This document shows positions 41,601 to 56,600 of a stretch of DNA of 64,000 nt, piece after piece. This DNA comes from Euglena gracilis (taxonomy: Eukaryota > Euglenida > Euglenophyceae > Euglenales). Every line of letters starts with the position of its first letter. Within the stretch, counting starts at the first letter, position 1. Below the pieces are notes generated by a model. It was not told where the DNA came from. It saw only the letters and a program-made list of their open reading frames with translations, and made no database searches. The stretch lies in assembly GCA_039621445.1 (NCBI GenBank), contig CP154956.1, forward strand, positions 68,208,452 to 68,272,451. Reading direction: 5' to 3'. Position numbers and translations under genes: made by a program.

Positions 41601-44600
41601 GGGGGGGGGGGCCGAGGCTGGAAAAAGGTTGTTGGCTGGAAAAATCCCTGGATAGGTTCCCCTTCGTCTGAAATGGCGCTCCCCCGACAAACCACATCAT
41701 TTGCAAAGATAAATTCCTTTGGTGACGACGGAGCCAAAAAAAAAACCTCCTCCACAAAGAGATTGCACCATCCCCTCAACAAGGGAAAGAGTGGCTCCCC
41801 AGCCATCAAATACACACAAGGCTGACACAGGATTGATGTCAAATATTTTCTTAGTAAAATTCCTTTGCCAATGGCGGTTTTGATTTTCAAAATCATCTTC
41901 CTTGTCAATAAATCTGCTCATCATTGAATCTTAATGTCATTGCTGCTGTCCAGCAGCAACAAATGCTGCCAAGGTGTGGGTGTCTGAAGGGATAAATATG
42001 ACTTGACGTGTGGGTGACTGAAGGGATATGGTTAGATGTGACAAGCAAAAAAAACAAAAAAAAACCACCTGCAAAACCGGACGCCTAAAGGGATCCAGAG
42101 ACGCACACCATTGTCTCATATTCAACTGACTTTTGAAGCAGTTCCTCATGAAAGTTGTCAAAGGGCGACTGAGATGCTGGTGAAGGTGTTGTGTGTGCAG
42201 GCATGTCCAAGCTTTGAGGGCAGGCCTCGACCTGTGAATATGGGGGGGTTTATAAGTTGGGGGGGTTATCAGTGGGGGGGTTAGCCAGTGGCCGACCCCC
42301 GTGGGGGGGGTGACTGGTTTTTTCAGAGTGACTGACTGGTTTTTTGCCCGGACCTCCTCCCACCCCCTGGGGGGAGGAGGTCCGGGCAAAAAAACAACAA
42401 CCAAAATGACCCCGCCGAAGGCGCCGGAATGAATTTTTCGGCTTTGACTTTCATGTTTGTGGTCAAATTTCTTTTGGATTCCCAAGGGGGGGGGCAGTGG
42501 CTGACTGGACTTCCGAAAAAAAAAATGAGTGACTGGTTTTTGGAAGAGTGGAAGTGACCCCCCCAGGGGTCAGTAAACAAATTGCATAATCAGGCCCCAC
42601 TTGCCCTTAAGCCGAACCCTGGCCTGAGATGCTCCATTTTCTTTATTGGTGCTTTCTCCCGGACTCCTTTGACTCTGCCCATTTTCTACCCTCGGGCCGA
42701 CCAACCAAACCGGACCTATAGCCTCCCCCCCCTGGGAAAGAAAAATGCAAACAGCTGGGTACGATTTTTTCGGCCACAATTTTTTCGGCCCACCTAAAAA
42801 CTGATTTTTTGGCAGTTTTTTTTTTGGGAGACCGTCCATCTTCAAAAATACCATTTTTGACCAAATTTGCCAAAAAGTGCCAATTCAGGGGGGTTTTGGG
42901 TCATTTGAGGGGTCTGATTTTCACCAACAAATCTGGGACCTATAACCCCCCCCCCACCTATAAACCCGTCCCTTCGGCCGACCAGCCAAACCAGATCCTA
43001 TAAACCCCGGGGGGTTTAAAAATGGGGGGGGGTTAAATGATTGTCGGGTCGGACCTCACCTACAATCCAGGAGGGGGCGGCAACTAAACAGTGGGGAAAT
43101 ATAAAAAGTTGAGGGAAAATGCAATCCTTTTGCAATCTCCATTGCGTGGGACATTTTCAATGGGAGCCATCATCAGAGAGCCACCGCCCATGGACGACGA
43201 TCATTTCATCACCATCAGCATCATTTTCAGACAATATGTAATATATACATATATATACACATATATACATATACATACATATATAATTGTCAAAAAAAAT
43301 CTTCCAAAATAAAAAATATGATGCGGATGTGCAGGCTTTCTCTTTCTTCAGAAGCAATTCATGAGCCCCCCCCCCCCCCGCTCGGAAGTCTGGCCACTTA
43401 GCCAAAAATGGCTTAGATTTTGGCCAAAAACCCCCAAAATCCAAAATTCTGAATCCTTCAGCGTTGGGTGAGCGACTTTCAACGAATCCTGGCCGACCCA
43501 ACCCAGAGGGGGGTCTGGAGAAGAACCAGTCAGTCACCCCCCCAGGTCGGACTAGGGCGTCGCTTAATTACCCCAGGGGGGGGGGGAGCTCAGATGCTGC
43601 TCCACCCCTAAAGGTCCCCCAGCTGGAACTGGGCCTGACCCGGGGTCGAGATGGGTACCCAAAAAATGAAAATTCCAAAAATGCCCCCAAAGATGCCAAT
43701 TATGAAAAAAAACCAAGTTGTGACCCAGATTTTGTCCTGGCCAGTCCTGGCCAAATCCGACCATTTTTTGTCTTTTTTTGCCCATTTTTTTGCGCCTCCG
43801 AAAGCGAAAAATCCGTAACCATCCAGCGGCTGGAAAAAAAACTCGTCGATGGGGGGGAGGGGGGTCTGGGGCTGGAAAAAGGCTGCTGGCTGGCAAGCTG
43901 GACCCCCCCCCCAGGGGATGGGGTCCATTTCGGCTTACGCAACGCCCCAGGTCGGACACACCTCAAGCATGGTATGGTCCGGGGGGACCCCCCCTCCTGC
44001 TTCCAGTTTTTGGTGGCCGAAAATTTGGGCCGTTTTTGAGGGTAAAAAGAATAATTTTTCTGAAATTTCTCAACAATGGTGAGGAATCAGAGGAAATATC
44101 AGGAGAGCAAATTGAAGCCCTAAAAATACCCTATCTAACAGTATTTTGATTTCCACGCAACTCCCCACCTGTCCCGAGTTACGGCCATTTTTGACCATTT
44201 TGCCAAAATTTCATGTTAAGCCTCAAGAGGGTCCTAAAATACACCCCAGCGCGAAGTTATTACGTGCAAGTCCACTTAAGAGCTCAGCATTATTCAAAAC
44301 CTGACCCCCCCCAGGGGGGTTAGGTGGTGGGGGGGGTCCCCCTAGCCCCCCAGTTTCAGCAGGGGTCCCCCCCTCCCCCTCCACTGCGGGGGCAAAAAAA
44401 AAAAATCCGGCGCTGGTTGAAAAGACTAGCATTGCAAACTTTGCGTAATATTTTTTCAAATTGCACACTTGCAATTCACGGTAACTTTCAGTGTTTTTAC
44501 AGTAATTACTGAAATGTTAACCAGGTTTTGAATAATGCTGAGCTCTTAATGGGACTTGCGTGCAATGGAAGGCCGAAAAGACCAACATTGCAAATTTCGT

Positions 44601-47600
44601 ATCATTTGTAAATTACAAATTACGCGAAATTACAGTCTTGCAATTTACAGTGATTTTCAGTGATTTTACGTTAATTTCTGAAATGTAAATAAAATGTTAA
44701 CCATACACCATCCATACACCCCACACCCGTTTTATTTGTTTTTTTCTTTGACTTTTTGAACCAAACTCCATAGGTTTCAGGCCCAAAAAACGGGGGGCCA
44801 GGGGGGGGGGGCGAAAAACTCTCATTTTCGGCTCAAAACCAGTTTTTCTGGGTCCGGGAGGGCAAAAAGCATCGTTTCGGGCAAAAAAAATCTCGATTTT
44901 TTCGACTTTTTTTTGACCCGTTTTTGACCCAAAATCAATGGGTTTCGGGCTCAAAACGGGGCGCTGGCGGGTCGAAAAACGCTCATTTTCGGCTCCAAAA
45001 CAGTTTTCCGGGTCCAGGAGGCCAAAAAACATGCTTTCGGGCAAAAAAAAATTCGATTTTTTCCCTGACTTTTTTCACCCCAAAATGGCCGAAAACAGCT
45101 AAATCAAAACAGGCCAATACTGAACAAAATGGCCAAATTTTGGCCGAAAAATGGCCTTAACTCGGGCTTGGCGGGGCGTTGCGGGGAAATCAAAATACAG
45201 TTAGATAGGACATTTTAAAAGCTTCGATTTAGGTCTCCAGACATTTCCTTTGATTCCCCACCATTTTTGAGCAATTTTATAAAAATAATTTTTTGACCCA
45301 AAACAGGGCCGAAAACGGCCAAGGCGCAAACCTGCCGAGCTGTTTTGGGCCATAAATCGGCCATGTTTCGGGCTGGGCGGGGAGTTCCAACTCTTCGTGT
45401 AGTCCCATTTTTCTGAAAATTTTGGCCCATTTCAGGGGCCATTTTGGGCTGTTTTCGGGGTCAAAGAATCGATGTTCCAGAAACAATCCCAAAAAACGCC
45501 CCAAAATGGCCGTTTTGGCTACAAGAGCGCGCCGGAACACGGGCCAGGCGTGCCGGCGGCCAAAACGGCGAATGGGGGGTGATAGAGGGCCTCTGGGGGT
45601 ACATTTTGCCAGACCGACATTTCTGGAAATAATGTATGTTTTCTCGAGATATTTTCGAAGAATCAATTTTTTGACCAATTTTTGGGCCCCGGCAAAACGG
45701 CAGAGTCGGAAGGGGGGGGGGGCGGGCCAATCCTACCCAGTTTGGACCCCTTGGGCCTGGTGGGGTGTTAGGTCAAACGGAGGTGATTCGGAAACTAGAA
45801 ATCTAATCGCTCTTGACTGGAAAAAAAATACAGGAACTGGACCGGGATCATGGTGATAATCCGCCGGTTCTTGAGGTGGCCCCGACCCGGGGGGGAGAGA
45901 GGGGGTTCGACCCCCTGTTCCCCAGGGGCAAGCTTCGCTCTTACCCATAGGGATAAGAGCTCAGCGACCCCCCCTACTACCTACCTCATGTCTGCGGTGC
46001 TTCCCATAGAACCCTGCCCTCCACCTGAACAGTGGCATGGCCAAGATGACTGATATTTGGCCAGTGCAAAATGCTGGGGCAAAGATTTATACACCCAAAA
46101 TTGATCTCATATGTCTTCATTTCCTGCTTAGTTTGTCCTTTTTGGTCGAGGTGGTTTCCACTTTTGAAGGGGGACGGGGGATCATGATAATGCGGGGGCA
46201 TGGGGGTTTAGCCCAAAATATAAAACAGGATTTGCATATATGCAAATTCTGTTTATATGATTAAAACAGAAATTTGCATATATGCGCTTGTGTATGTGTG
46301 CACACACCACACAACCTACAAGACAACATGCATGTCAAAAGATGGCCTGTCACAGACAGGCCAGGCTATGGGGTGAGATCAGGGGCAGAGGATTATTTTT
46401 GACCCACATGGGGGGGTCCAGACCCACCCTGGGGAGGGAAGAACTCAGGGGGGAACCACCTTTAAGCCCCACCAAATATAAAGCCCCAGAGGGTTTGGTT
46501 AAAGCCCACTGATGGTGCCATTCAGCAAAAAGCAGAATTTTTTTGGGTGGATATGCCAATTTTTATCTTTGGACAAAAATTGCACATTTTGGGGGAAATA
46601 GGAGGTACAGAGCCAAAAATTAGTATACAATTGGTGTTCGATTGTGGTTCAAGGCTGCCAAAAGGTTGCACAAGCAACGCAGAAAAACTTTGAGCCCCGA
46701 ATGGAAAGCCCTCTCTGAGGGTCATGAAATGATGCCCAAATATATATCTGGGTGGGGCTGCATATTAGAGTGGGGATTAATTTTTGTGAAAAAAGCATTT
46801 GGCACAAGCTTTGCTTTCAAAGAAAATGGCAACTTGGTCACGCAATGGGTTTTTTGGGTACTGCCCAAATAACACTGCACTGCTGCACTAACTTTGCAGG
46901 GGGTAAACTTGTTCAGGGCAGTTATCTTTTGTAAAGTGAAGGGAAAAGCCACACCTCACTGCAAGAGGCATTCAGAGTTCCCAGAGATGAGTTGCTAGAC
47001 AGCGACAGCCCGGTGGACGGCGAGGGGGAAGGGGACTGCGGGGGGCTGTTGCGGGAAGCCCCCACGGAGTACAGCATGGGGGACGCCCCCTCCGTGTACT
47101 GCATCGGCAAGATGGGGGAGGCGGCGGGGAGCACTGCGCTGGAGGGGGGCGTCGAGGCCAGGCTGGCGGTCTCTCGAGCTTCATTGACGGGCATGAAGAG
47201 CTGGGGGATGTTAACGGTGAGCAAATGCAGCTGGCCCATCCAGGGGTTTCTCAAAAACCCCGGGGGAGGGTCCCGCGTGCCGGCTGGGAAAGAGGCTGGA
47301 AAAAAGGTGCCAGCTGGGCCCCCCAACCCCCCCCCTCAAATAAGACCCGGATCTTCTTTTTGGGTCCATTGCTGGATACCTTCAGGGGGGGGTCTTATTT
47401 TTGGATTCTTTCTTCACCAACCCGGGCCCGAAAAAAAGCATCATTTTCCAGGTTCCCAAAAATACGAAGCACGACGCGCCGGAGACGGTGAAAAATTCCC
47501 CGAAAAAACAACAACAAAACCCAATTTCAGACAGCAAAATGATGAAATTTCAAAAATTATGAGATTTTTGAATTCCAAAACAAACATGGTAAATGTCCAT

Positions 47601-50600
47601 TTGTACCAACTTACGCATGGCGCTAAGCGCTGAAGGAGAATTTTTATCGTCAGGGGGTCTAATTTTTTGGAGGGGTCTTATTTTCTCTGGATGGTTGGTT
47701 TCTCCAGATGATTTTTTGCTCAATCGGGGGGGGGGGGTCGCAGCTGGACCCGGCAGGTACCCCAGAAACAGGCCCAGCTGGGCTGCAGACTCCCTTCTCT
47801 CATACGGTGGACACACCCCCTTCTCTGCCCCATACACACTCCTAATGTTGAACCCTGGTGTGAGCGGGGTGGAAAGTCAGGAACTCCCTCTGTGGGTGGT
47901 CAAGGGAATGAGCCAGAGGGCATTCCATTCGGTCCAGCAGCTTCCCCCCCCTTTTTTTAGCCCATCAACAGTTTATTTTCCAGATGCCTCTGGGCGGCTG
48001 GGCAGCTGGATGGATTTTTGCTTTTGGAGGAGCAAAAGCCGGCCAAAAATATGGACAAAAGTGGGTCGAATGGGCGGCCATACTAAACCTGGGGTCTCGA
48101 TTTTCAGCACCAAAAGTGTTGGGGGGGGCAAATGGCATTTTCAACCAACCTTGGTTGGTAATTTTCAGCCCGGAGCTTCGCGCAGGGCGCATGAATCGAC
48201 CATTTTTGGCATGCCACTGCTTAAGGAGGGAGAGGGTTGAACCTGGTCAAGGAGGAGTGAGAGGTGGGTGCGGACACAGCCTGCCCCCTGAAGCCCGGAC
48301 ACCCTCCTGATTTCCATTGAACCCTGTTCGGCCAGTGGTTGTGGGAAACAGAGGGGGGCAACCGCCACACTGAGCAGAGGTGCACCAACTCCACCCCTGT
48401 TGGGGGAACCCACCACGGGAGCGAAAGTGCTGTACTGCGGGAGGAAGCCCTTCGTCGGCGTTGACACGGGTCCCATGCCATTCCCCATCGGGAACTGGTT
48501 GGGGTACCCCAGGAGCATGGGCTGCTGGACCAGGCTCAGGCGACCCCAACTGGCAAATATTTCACCTGCCCTAAAAAATGCGGAGCACTGTGGTTAGGAC
48601 AACAACATGAAGCAGAGTTAGGGTGCACCTACCAAAAAAAATCAGTGGATTACCCCCGATTTCTTCGGCTTCAATCGCTATATCGTTTTCCATGTTCTTT
48701 TGTTTTCTTTTGTTTGACTCCTTCAAAAAACTTGACAAATTTGTGAAACATCTTTCCCGATTTTGCGCCCACAGCTTCAATAATCACATTGGGGCCTCCT
48801 GAGGTGGAGGATTGTTTGCAAAAGCCTGGGGCAGCATCGGTGACATATTCACAGCTGGGGGCTGAGGATATCCAAATGGGAGCGGGCAACGCGGCACCTG
48901 CGCAAAAAGGTTCCAATGCATCCCACCCATTTTTTGATGCCTAGAAATAAAGGCCTTTCCTCATTCGATTGTGATGATTCTTTTCATTACACCTTTGTTC
49001 CGTTTTTTTTTTTATCTCACATACCCTCATTTTTTTGCCCAGGAGTCTGACAATGATCCCAATCAGCGTTACACTATGAAACCATTCATTCTTTCCGATT
49101 CATCAAAATTTAATCATCAACAAATGGCAAATGATCCGTTCACATTTGCTGATTTATCCTGCCGCCCTTTCGGCCAAAAAACTTCCCTTTCGGGGAAAAA
49201 ACAAAAATAAAAACATAAAAATAAACAGAAACTTTGCAAAAAAAACACAAACTTCGACAAATACACTTCGACAAATACACAAAAAAACAAAAAAAACACG
49301 CATTTGCGGCCTGGGGGGAGGGGTTATTTGAAGGAATTTCCTTGGGATTCAATGGCAATTAAAACTTCCAGGAAATAAAAACACACCTGGTTGGGCATGA
49401 CGGGCATTGGTGGATGTGCAAAGGCTCTTGGCGAGATATAATTTGTCATATTCATGTCAGGCGGTGGATCGCTGTTCAGAGGCCTGGGTTAGGCTGCTGA
49501 CTTCACAATTAAGATTTTCCAGCACAAAATAAAATCACCAGCCAATTTCCACAACCTTTCCTCCTCCCAAATGACCCCACAAAAAATGCCCTCATTGGAT
49601 TCCCAGAGAATTTTTCAGGTAGCAAAAAGGCCTGTCCAGTTTCAAGGGGGATGCGCTAGCCCAGTCTCAGGAAAAAAAACAGCAGAAAATGCAGATAATT
49701 GATTCCATAAATTGTTTCTAGTGCTCATATAGCAGGGGGCAGCGGCAAAACAAGGTGGGTGGGGCAAAAACGTTGGGGGTAGCACGCGTTTTCTTGATCA
49801 GGCAACCACTTCAACAACAATTGGCATTAGCTTCCGCGTGTGTGGATAAAATTGAGGAATTTAAAAGTTAGGGTTAGGGTCAGGTCACTGCTTAAGGACC
49901 CCGCAGGGGGTCCACTGGCTAGCATTTTAGCTAGACCTCCCTTCCCCCCGGGGGGGGGGGGGGTCCGGGGGCCCCCAAATTGGAAAAAAATAATTTCCTC
50001 CGGCGCTGTGCACCGAATAATCTGGAATTTAACCGAGGAATGGAAATGAGGTTTTACTGGGGGGTTTTTTTGCTGATTTTGTTCCTAAAAATGGCAAAAA
50101 TGGGCATTTTTGGCCATTTGGGGGGTCCCAAAAAAATTCGGCGCTATGTGCTGGTCACCGGAAAAACATTTTCCACCAGCCAGCCCTGTTGGGCTTTCCA
50201 CTGGCCAAAATTTGGACCAGCTGCAGTCCAGTCCATAGATTAGCTGCAGTCCAGCCCATAGATTCACTTAGTGACCCCCAGGGGGGGGCACTATTTCCCG
50301 GCCCCACAACCCCCCCCCCCCCGGCAACCAAAAAAAATCTAGCCAAAATTGGCCGAAAACAGTGGAAAAAAATCCTGACCATGGGGGGGTGCACCCCCCA
50401 GGGGGGGTCCTGGGGACCCAACCCACCAACCCATCCTTGAAACCCCCCCAAGGGGAAGGTTCACACAGGTGTTAATGAATCCATGGTCCAACCCCCCGGG
50501 GGGGTACTGCAAACCCTTAAGCAAAGGCCGGGTCAAATGCCAAGGGGGGTCCGGACGGGGTTACCCGGAACCCAAAAGGGCAAGTTTTTCATTGCCGCAC

Positions 50601-53600
50601 TTCGTGCCGAAAACTTTGGGCATTCTTGGCAAATATTTGCCTAAAGAATCACCAAAATGGGAGGCGACCCCCCCACCTGCCTTGCATTGCCTTGTATTGA
50701 ACCCCTGGTCAACCACCCCCACCCCCATCCTCGTGGATTGGTGGGGAGTCCAACCCAGGGAATGATGGGAAGCCCTTCGGTTTTGAAGTAGGTGGTGGGG
50801 GGTCAAGACCCCCCTTGATGTTGGGAGGGGGTGTCTGAAAATAGCGAAAAATTTTCTTCTGGCACTGTGCTCTGAAAATGCCCCCAAAAACGCCCTGGCC
50901 GAAAAACTGTGGCCGAAAAACTTCCAAAAATGAGCATTTTCGCATTTATTTTCCATGAAAAGTGAGGGATTTTTCACCAACTTTGGCTTGGCATCTGGGA
51001 CTTAGCCAGTGCATGAAACCGAAGTTCTTCCCGGCCCCCTTCAGTTTCGAGGTTGGGGGGACCCCCTCCCCCCTCCGTGCCGGGGGTGGGTCTGACCCCC
51101 CCCTCCTCAAGGCTTCCCATCTATCCCTGTCCGACCCCACCAGGCCTTCTTGTATTTCTGGGGGCCAAATTTTCCCTGCGCAGTGCTGTGGTGGGTTGGG
51201 GAGTGGTCAACCCACAACCCCCCTCCTGGGTGGGGTCGACCACCCCACCAGGCCTTCCCTGCCGGACCCCCGTTTTATATCGCATGTGCCATACAGGGGA
51301 GTCTGCATTGCCCACCTTGAGACAGTTAGCCACCATTTGGGGGTCCGGACCATGCTTGTGCTTACCGACCGGGGGGGGGGGGGGGGGGTGGGTGCTATAG
51401 GGTGCCTGCCCCTAGCAGGCACACCCCCCCGGGGGGGATAGGGGTCCGGGCCGGACCCAGAAAATTTTCATTGAAAATGGCCTTTTCCTTCGGCGCCGGG
51501 GTCAGAGGGGGGTGCCTGCCCCTAGCAGGCACCCCCCAAAGCCCTACCCCCCCCCCCGGGGGGGGTCGGATCGGGTGCTATGGGGTGCCTGCCCCTAGCC
51601 CCCCCCCCCCGTGGGGTAGGCACCCGACTAAGCGCAAGCCTGGTCCGGACCTGGGTGGGTGGGGGGACCTTTCCCCGGTCTTAAAAGAATCCCTGGTCCA
51701 GGGGATTCTTTTGAGACCGGGGAAAGGTCCCCCCACCCACAAGGGGTTCGGGGGATCACCTTTGGGGTCGGTTTTGGGGTTTCTCGGCACTTTGTGCCAA
51801 AAACGGAGGAACCTACCCACCACTGCCCCCCCACCCCCACTCCCTTCAACCTTTGAACTCCTGTCCAACCTTTAAAAAATCCCTCATCTGGACCCCCCTG
51901 TCCAGAAGGGGGTGGGGGACACCCCCCCAAGCCCGTACACCCTCCCCTCTAACCCGTGCACCCTCCTTATATCGAACCCTGTGGTCGACTCCTTCCACCC
52001 ACCACTCATAGGGTTTTGCGGATTCCTGTTTTGCCCTGCGGTCTAGGAACTGCCCTGTGAGCTGTCCCCGAAGGCATGGTGGGAAGGGCCAGGTTGGAGA
52101 GGGAGGGTTGGCCCAGAGGAGGACATGCAACAACTTCACAGTAAATCATGCAAAAAAGGCAAAAAAAAGCAAAAAAAGTTCCTTGAAAATTATTTTCTGG
52201 TGGGAACCTAAATCTGACTCCAGTGACAAAAGCAAGATTTCTTCACAAAAACAAACAGAAAAAGAAGTGAAATTCACATTTTTTTTCTTTTTGAGATATA
52301 ACCCCTGTAGAAATCTAGCACAAATTGTTGACGACAGCGTCACCCATGTTCCCCAAAAAAAAAACACCCCCCCGGCCCTGGGGATGGGGTTTTGAAAATG
52401 GGGCTGCGATGCAATCACAAAATTCCCACACAATAAACGGCAAAACGTTGTCGGGTGATCCTGAACGACAATCTTTTGAGAAATGGCCAATGGAAACAAT
52501 CAGGTGATAAGAAATCCGGGTTGCAAATAACAGCCTGGTTTGGGTCTTGCATTCCGTAGGCAGTGGCATGCACATCCGGTCCAACCCGAGGAACCTGAGA
52601 AAATGCAATACTCACAGGAACTCACAGTGCAAAGTGCTGGAGGCAAAAACCTCATGTATCTTGGACAAACCATCTGTAAATTTTGGAGTTGAAACCAGCC
52701 ATTTGGGAGAACTTCGGGGGATTTGGGAGAACAGGGAGAACCCAGCCATTTGGGGGGACAGAGAAAGATAAGAGAAAAGGGGACAATTAACCAGCTCACC
52801 CGGCGGTCCTTCAGAAAAAAAAAACAAAATTGGGGCGAAATTCATTCAGTACTGTGCACAATTTTGAGGGCGAGACATCAAAATATTTCCTCCTCTGGGG
52901 TTTTTTTCATTATGCAATGTTGGTGTATGCTTAGACCGTCATTCAAATTTTTGAACAAAAATGCAAATGCGTGATTGCCATAATTTTGGTGACGCTTTTT
53001 CCAAATATGGAGTTTGTTGGCCCAAATATTCGACCCCCACCACAGCACCGCGCAAATCTTGACATAAACATCAGTCAGAGCCCCGACCCCGGAAGGAGAG
53101 AGGGTCACTTTTCACTTTCAAAAAAATAAAAACGGCAGTAACATTACAATTTTGCCCACTTCCCATTCTCACCTCCTCCTCACCCCCCGCCGGAGGGTGA
53201 GGTCAGACAAGGCTTCTGTTTACCAGCCCGGGGGGGGGGGGTGCCTGCCCAGAGCAGGCACCCTCCCCTGGGGGTCAGTTTTGGACTCCGACCAGGGCTG
53301 CACGGGAAGGCCTAGTGGGATGGGGGGGGGGGTCAGACTGCCCCCGCACCCACTTTCTGGTTGTTGAGCCGTAACACATGTGAAACACACCGGGTGGTCA
53401 AAGAACATCGGAGGAGCTGCGAATGGCGGCCCAATCCCTGATGAAAGCAGGAATGTGTCAATGGGTGAGGGTGGGACAACATGGAGAGTTCCCACTCACT
53501 TCTGACGGATGGCATCGCACCACTGACACTGGCATACGTTGTGTGGAAGGGGCCCCACCATTGGGGATGCCAGTCCCACGGAATGTCACATTCGCCACAT

Positions 53601-56600
53601 TGGCAGCAGCTCGATAACGGGCGTTCTGGATCGTCTGGCGGACTTGGATCCGCTCTGGTGCATCATCAGAATGTTGCTTCTTGCAAATGACCTTCACGTT
53701 TTCTGCCTGCGACATTGACCAAACTTTTCGAAGCGATAAACATTGAACATTAAAAAAAAATGAACATAAACATACCCCCCTCAAAAAACAGCACCGACCC
53801 TCTGACGAATTTCAGAAAGAAAAGAATCCAAAATCCAAAAAAAAGTCACCCCCAAAGAAAGACCCTCCCCTCAGGATGTTTGGGGGAAAATCAAAATAAA
53901 AAGTCTGTGAAAAAATGCCCAAAAAGGGGTTATATTTTGGACATTTTTGGTTGTTGCCCAATTTGCATGGGTTAAAATTGACATCATTAACAAGTTTTGC
54001 TCATTGCCAAAAATCGTTTGATCCCTCCATTGGATGTTTTTTCGGCCGAATTTTCCAGCAAAAAAAAAACCCAAAAAATAAGCCCCCCCCCCCCGGATTT
54101 TCCGTAACAGACCAAAAAGCAGAATAAGTTCCAAAAATCAGAAGCAGAACCGGAATCAGTCCTCCTAGAACCAGCCTGGGAGGCAGGAAGCTGAACCCTA
54201 ATAAAAGAGGATTACCGGAAAGCTTGACATAAAGCACAATGTCTTATGTAAGGTGGGGGGTTAAACAGGGATTAATGCTTATAATTTGGGGGTCAAATTC
54301 TGATCTGCAGTTATCCAGAGTTATCCGTAATTATCCATAATTGCAAAAACGCCCACTGAGCCAACCATCCAAAAAAGTTGAAAGATGAAGAAAGCCAGAT
54401 TGAGTGCAGTGAATCCTCTGAAATCACCTGCATCCAATACAAGCTAATATACACTTATGCATAAAACCCCTCCCCTCCCCCTCAATTAAGAATCTTCGTC
54501 ATGCCAAACCTCATATCCATAGTTATCCGTAGTTATCCGTAATTATCCGTACTTGGGGGTCGGGCTCATTCGTAGTTATCCGCAGTTATCCGTATTTGGG
54601 GGTTTGGGGATTATCCGTAGTGATCTGTTTCAGGATAAAGACAAATCCCTGGGTTAAAGCCCAAAACCACCTTGGAATTTACAACAAAAAATACTTTGGC
54701 CCAAACAAGAAACACCTTTTCCTTCTTCGTCTTTGGGTCAATGCCAATATAGCAAGATACGGTGTCTCCAACCCGGGGGAACTGCTTCACACATTTGCCA
54801 TCGTCCCAAACATCAGAGTAGTGGTATGGAATGGTGGGTGCACCTTCAGGAGCGCCATCAATCTGGATTTGCCCAGTTGGAACAGAAACTTGCACCACTC
54901 TCCCAGTGCAGTGTTCAAAAAGGAAAGAGGATTTGGGCTCCAATTGCACGCTTCCACTTGTGGTAACAGGAGATGGATCAGTTTCCTGAGTAGATAGAAA
55001 AATATAGAAGGTATTTCTTCTGCACGTGCCAGGTTTGCTTTGCGTCCCAAGGGGGGCTTGCCATTTTCAAAAAGGACGATCAATCACATCTTTAAAACCA
55101 GTACAGTTTTCTGATATACAACAATTATTAATGTCCAGCAGAGGACCGGGGAATGGTTTGTTGCCAAAATACGTCTGAAAAATAAAAAAAGCCGTTTCTT
55201 TAAACATTATGCTATTGATTTGTTTCTGTGCAAATGGGTTTAGTAACAGTGTCAGTGGGAGGTAAATATGACTTCCAGCAGTACTTTGGGTGGTGTCATT
55301 TTGGAGGGTTATGCACGTCTGGTGTAAAATTGTGGCTTTGGATGGCATGCCCCCTCCCCCTAGAAGTGCCGGGCAGGTCCAAATAAAATCGCATCCCTGC
55401 CGCCAAAGGCAGAAACACCAACAAGTGCACCCCCCATTTTCATGGTGAATTCTGAAGAAAACTAAGAACAAGCAGACAGGCAGGCTCCAACTCGAAGCGC
55501 ACCGCCCACCATCAGGGTATTCAGTGACCGTTGGTTTTGCACAGGGATGGGGGTCCCTTCAGGCCCGGTAGGGTCCAGAACCCCCTGGAACCCAAAAAGA
55601 TATCTGCCACTTCGCGCTGGGAGGACAGATTTAAATTTATGGTATATTCTATGACCAATTTCTCAAAAAAAAATGCAAAAAAATTGTGAAAACGCGATTT
55701 TGGGGCACTTTGGAGACCTCCAAACGTTTCTCTGGTGAATCACACCTGAAAATCTGTTGTACAAAAGGAGGTGGGGGGTCCGATCAGGAGAGAATCCCGA
55801 TCACAACCCTGCCAACCAAAGACGGCTGCGCACATCCATCATTTTCCCATCATCATTTTCCATTTTTTTTTTTACTGAATTTCTCACCGACCACATAAAT
55901 ATGACCTCCTGGTCAGGGGCAGCTGTTAACACACAAACAGATATGTTTGTCCACATAAACGTATGGACATATGCATATTTATGGCATTACCCCGGGTGCG
56001 GGTGTGGGGGGGACCAATTTGGATACTCCGAACAGGGACGTGAATGCGGTTTGGTGTCGCGTATTATGGGAAGGCCACGCATAGGGCTAAGGTCTGGGTT
56101 TGGCAGGGATGCATTTTTTTTCAGTTTTGGAGACCAGCAAAAGCCCAGATACCAGACAAAAATTGGTCAAAAATCCCTGATTTTTCTTTAAAAAAAATTC
56201 AAAAATGCTTTTTTTGAAATTCTTCAAACACTTTTTATGTGGAAAACACTAAAACATCAAAAAACAGCAATATGCTCAAAAATGAGCACCCGTGCTTCTG
56301 TTTTGGGGGGGGGGGTTAACAGCACCTGGAGTGAAACGGCCATAAAGCCATTGTTTGAGCGATAGCAAGGAATCAAATTACCGTTAGATGGGGCGTTTTT
56401 TGTATTTGGTCACTGGAAATTTCTTTTAGCCTTGTTCAATTTTCATTTTTTTTGAGAAAATCAACTTTTGACCCGAAAAATGGTCCAGAAACACCAATGG
56501 GCCACAAAGGCAGGCCAGAGGACGGGCACATTTTTTTGACCTAACGCAATGGCAGAGTCAAAACAGGGGGTTGGCTAATCTTTCCCAGTTTGGACTCCTT

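Larger units (their letters stand above)
40987..46954 (-). other. Intron with repeats
   Basis: No exon with fitting borders seen. Contains a TATACA microsatellite (43,225-43,290), the GAGCTC foldback and part of the GGGCCGAAAACGGGG repeat family. Confidence 0.4.

Noticed and set aside
49865-49885. Internal telomere from TTAGGGTTAGGG
   Set aside because: Only two units; too short to mean a telomere fusion.
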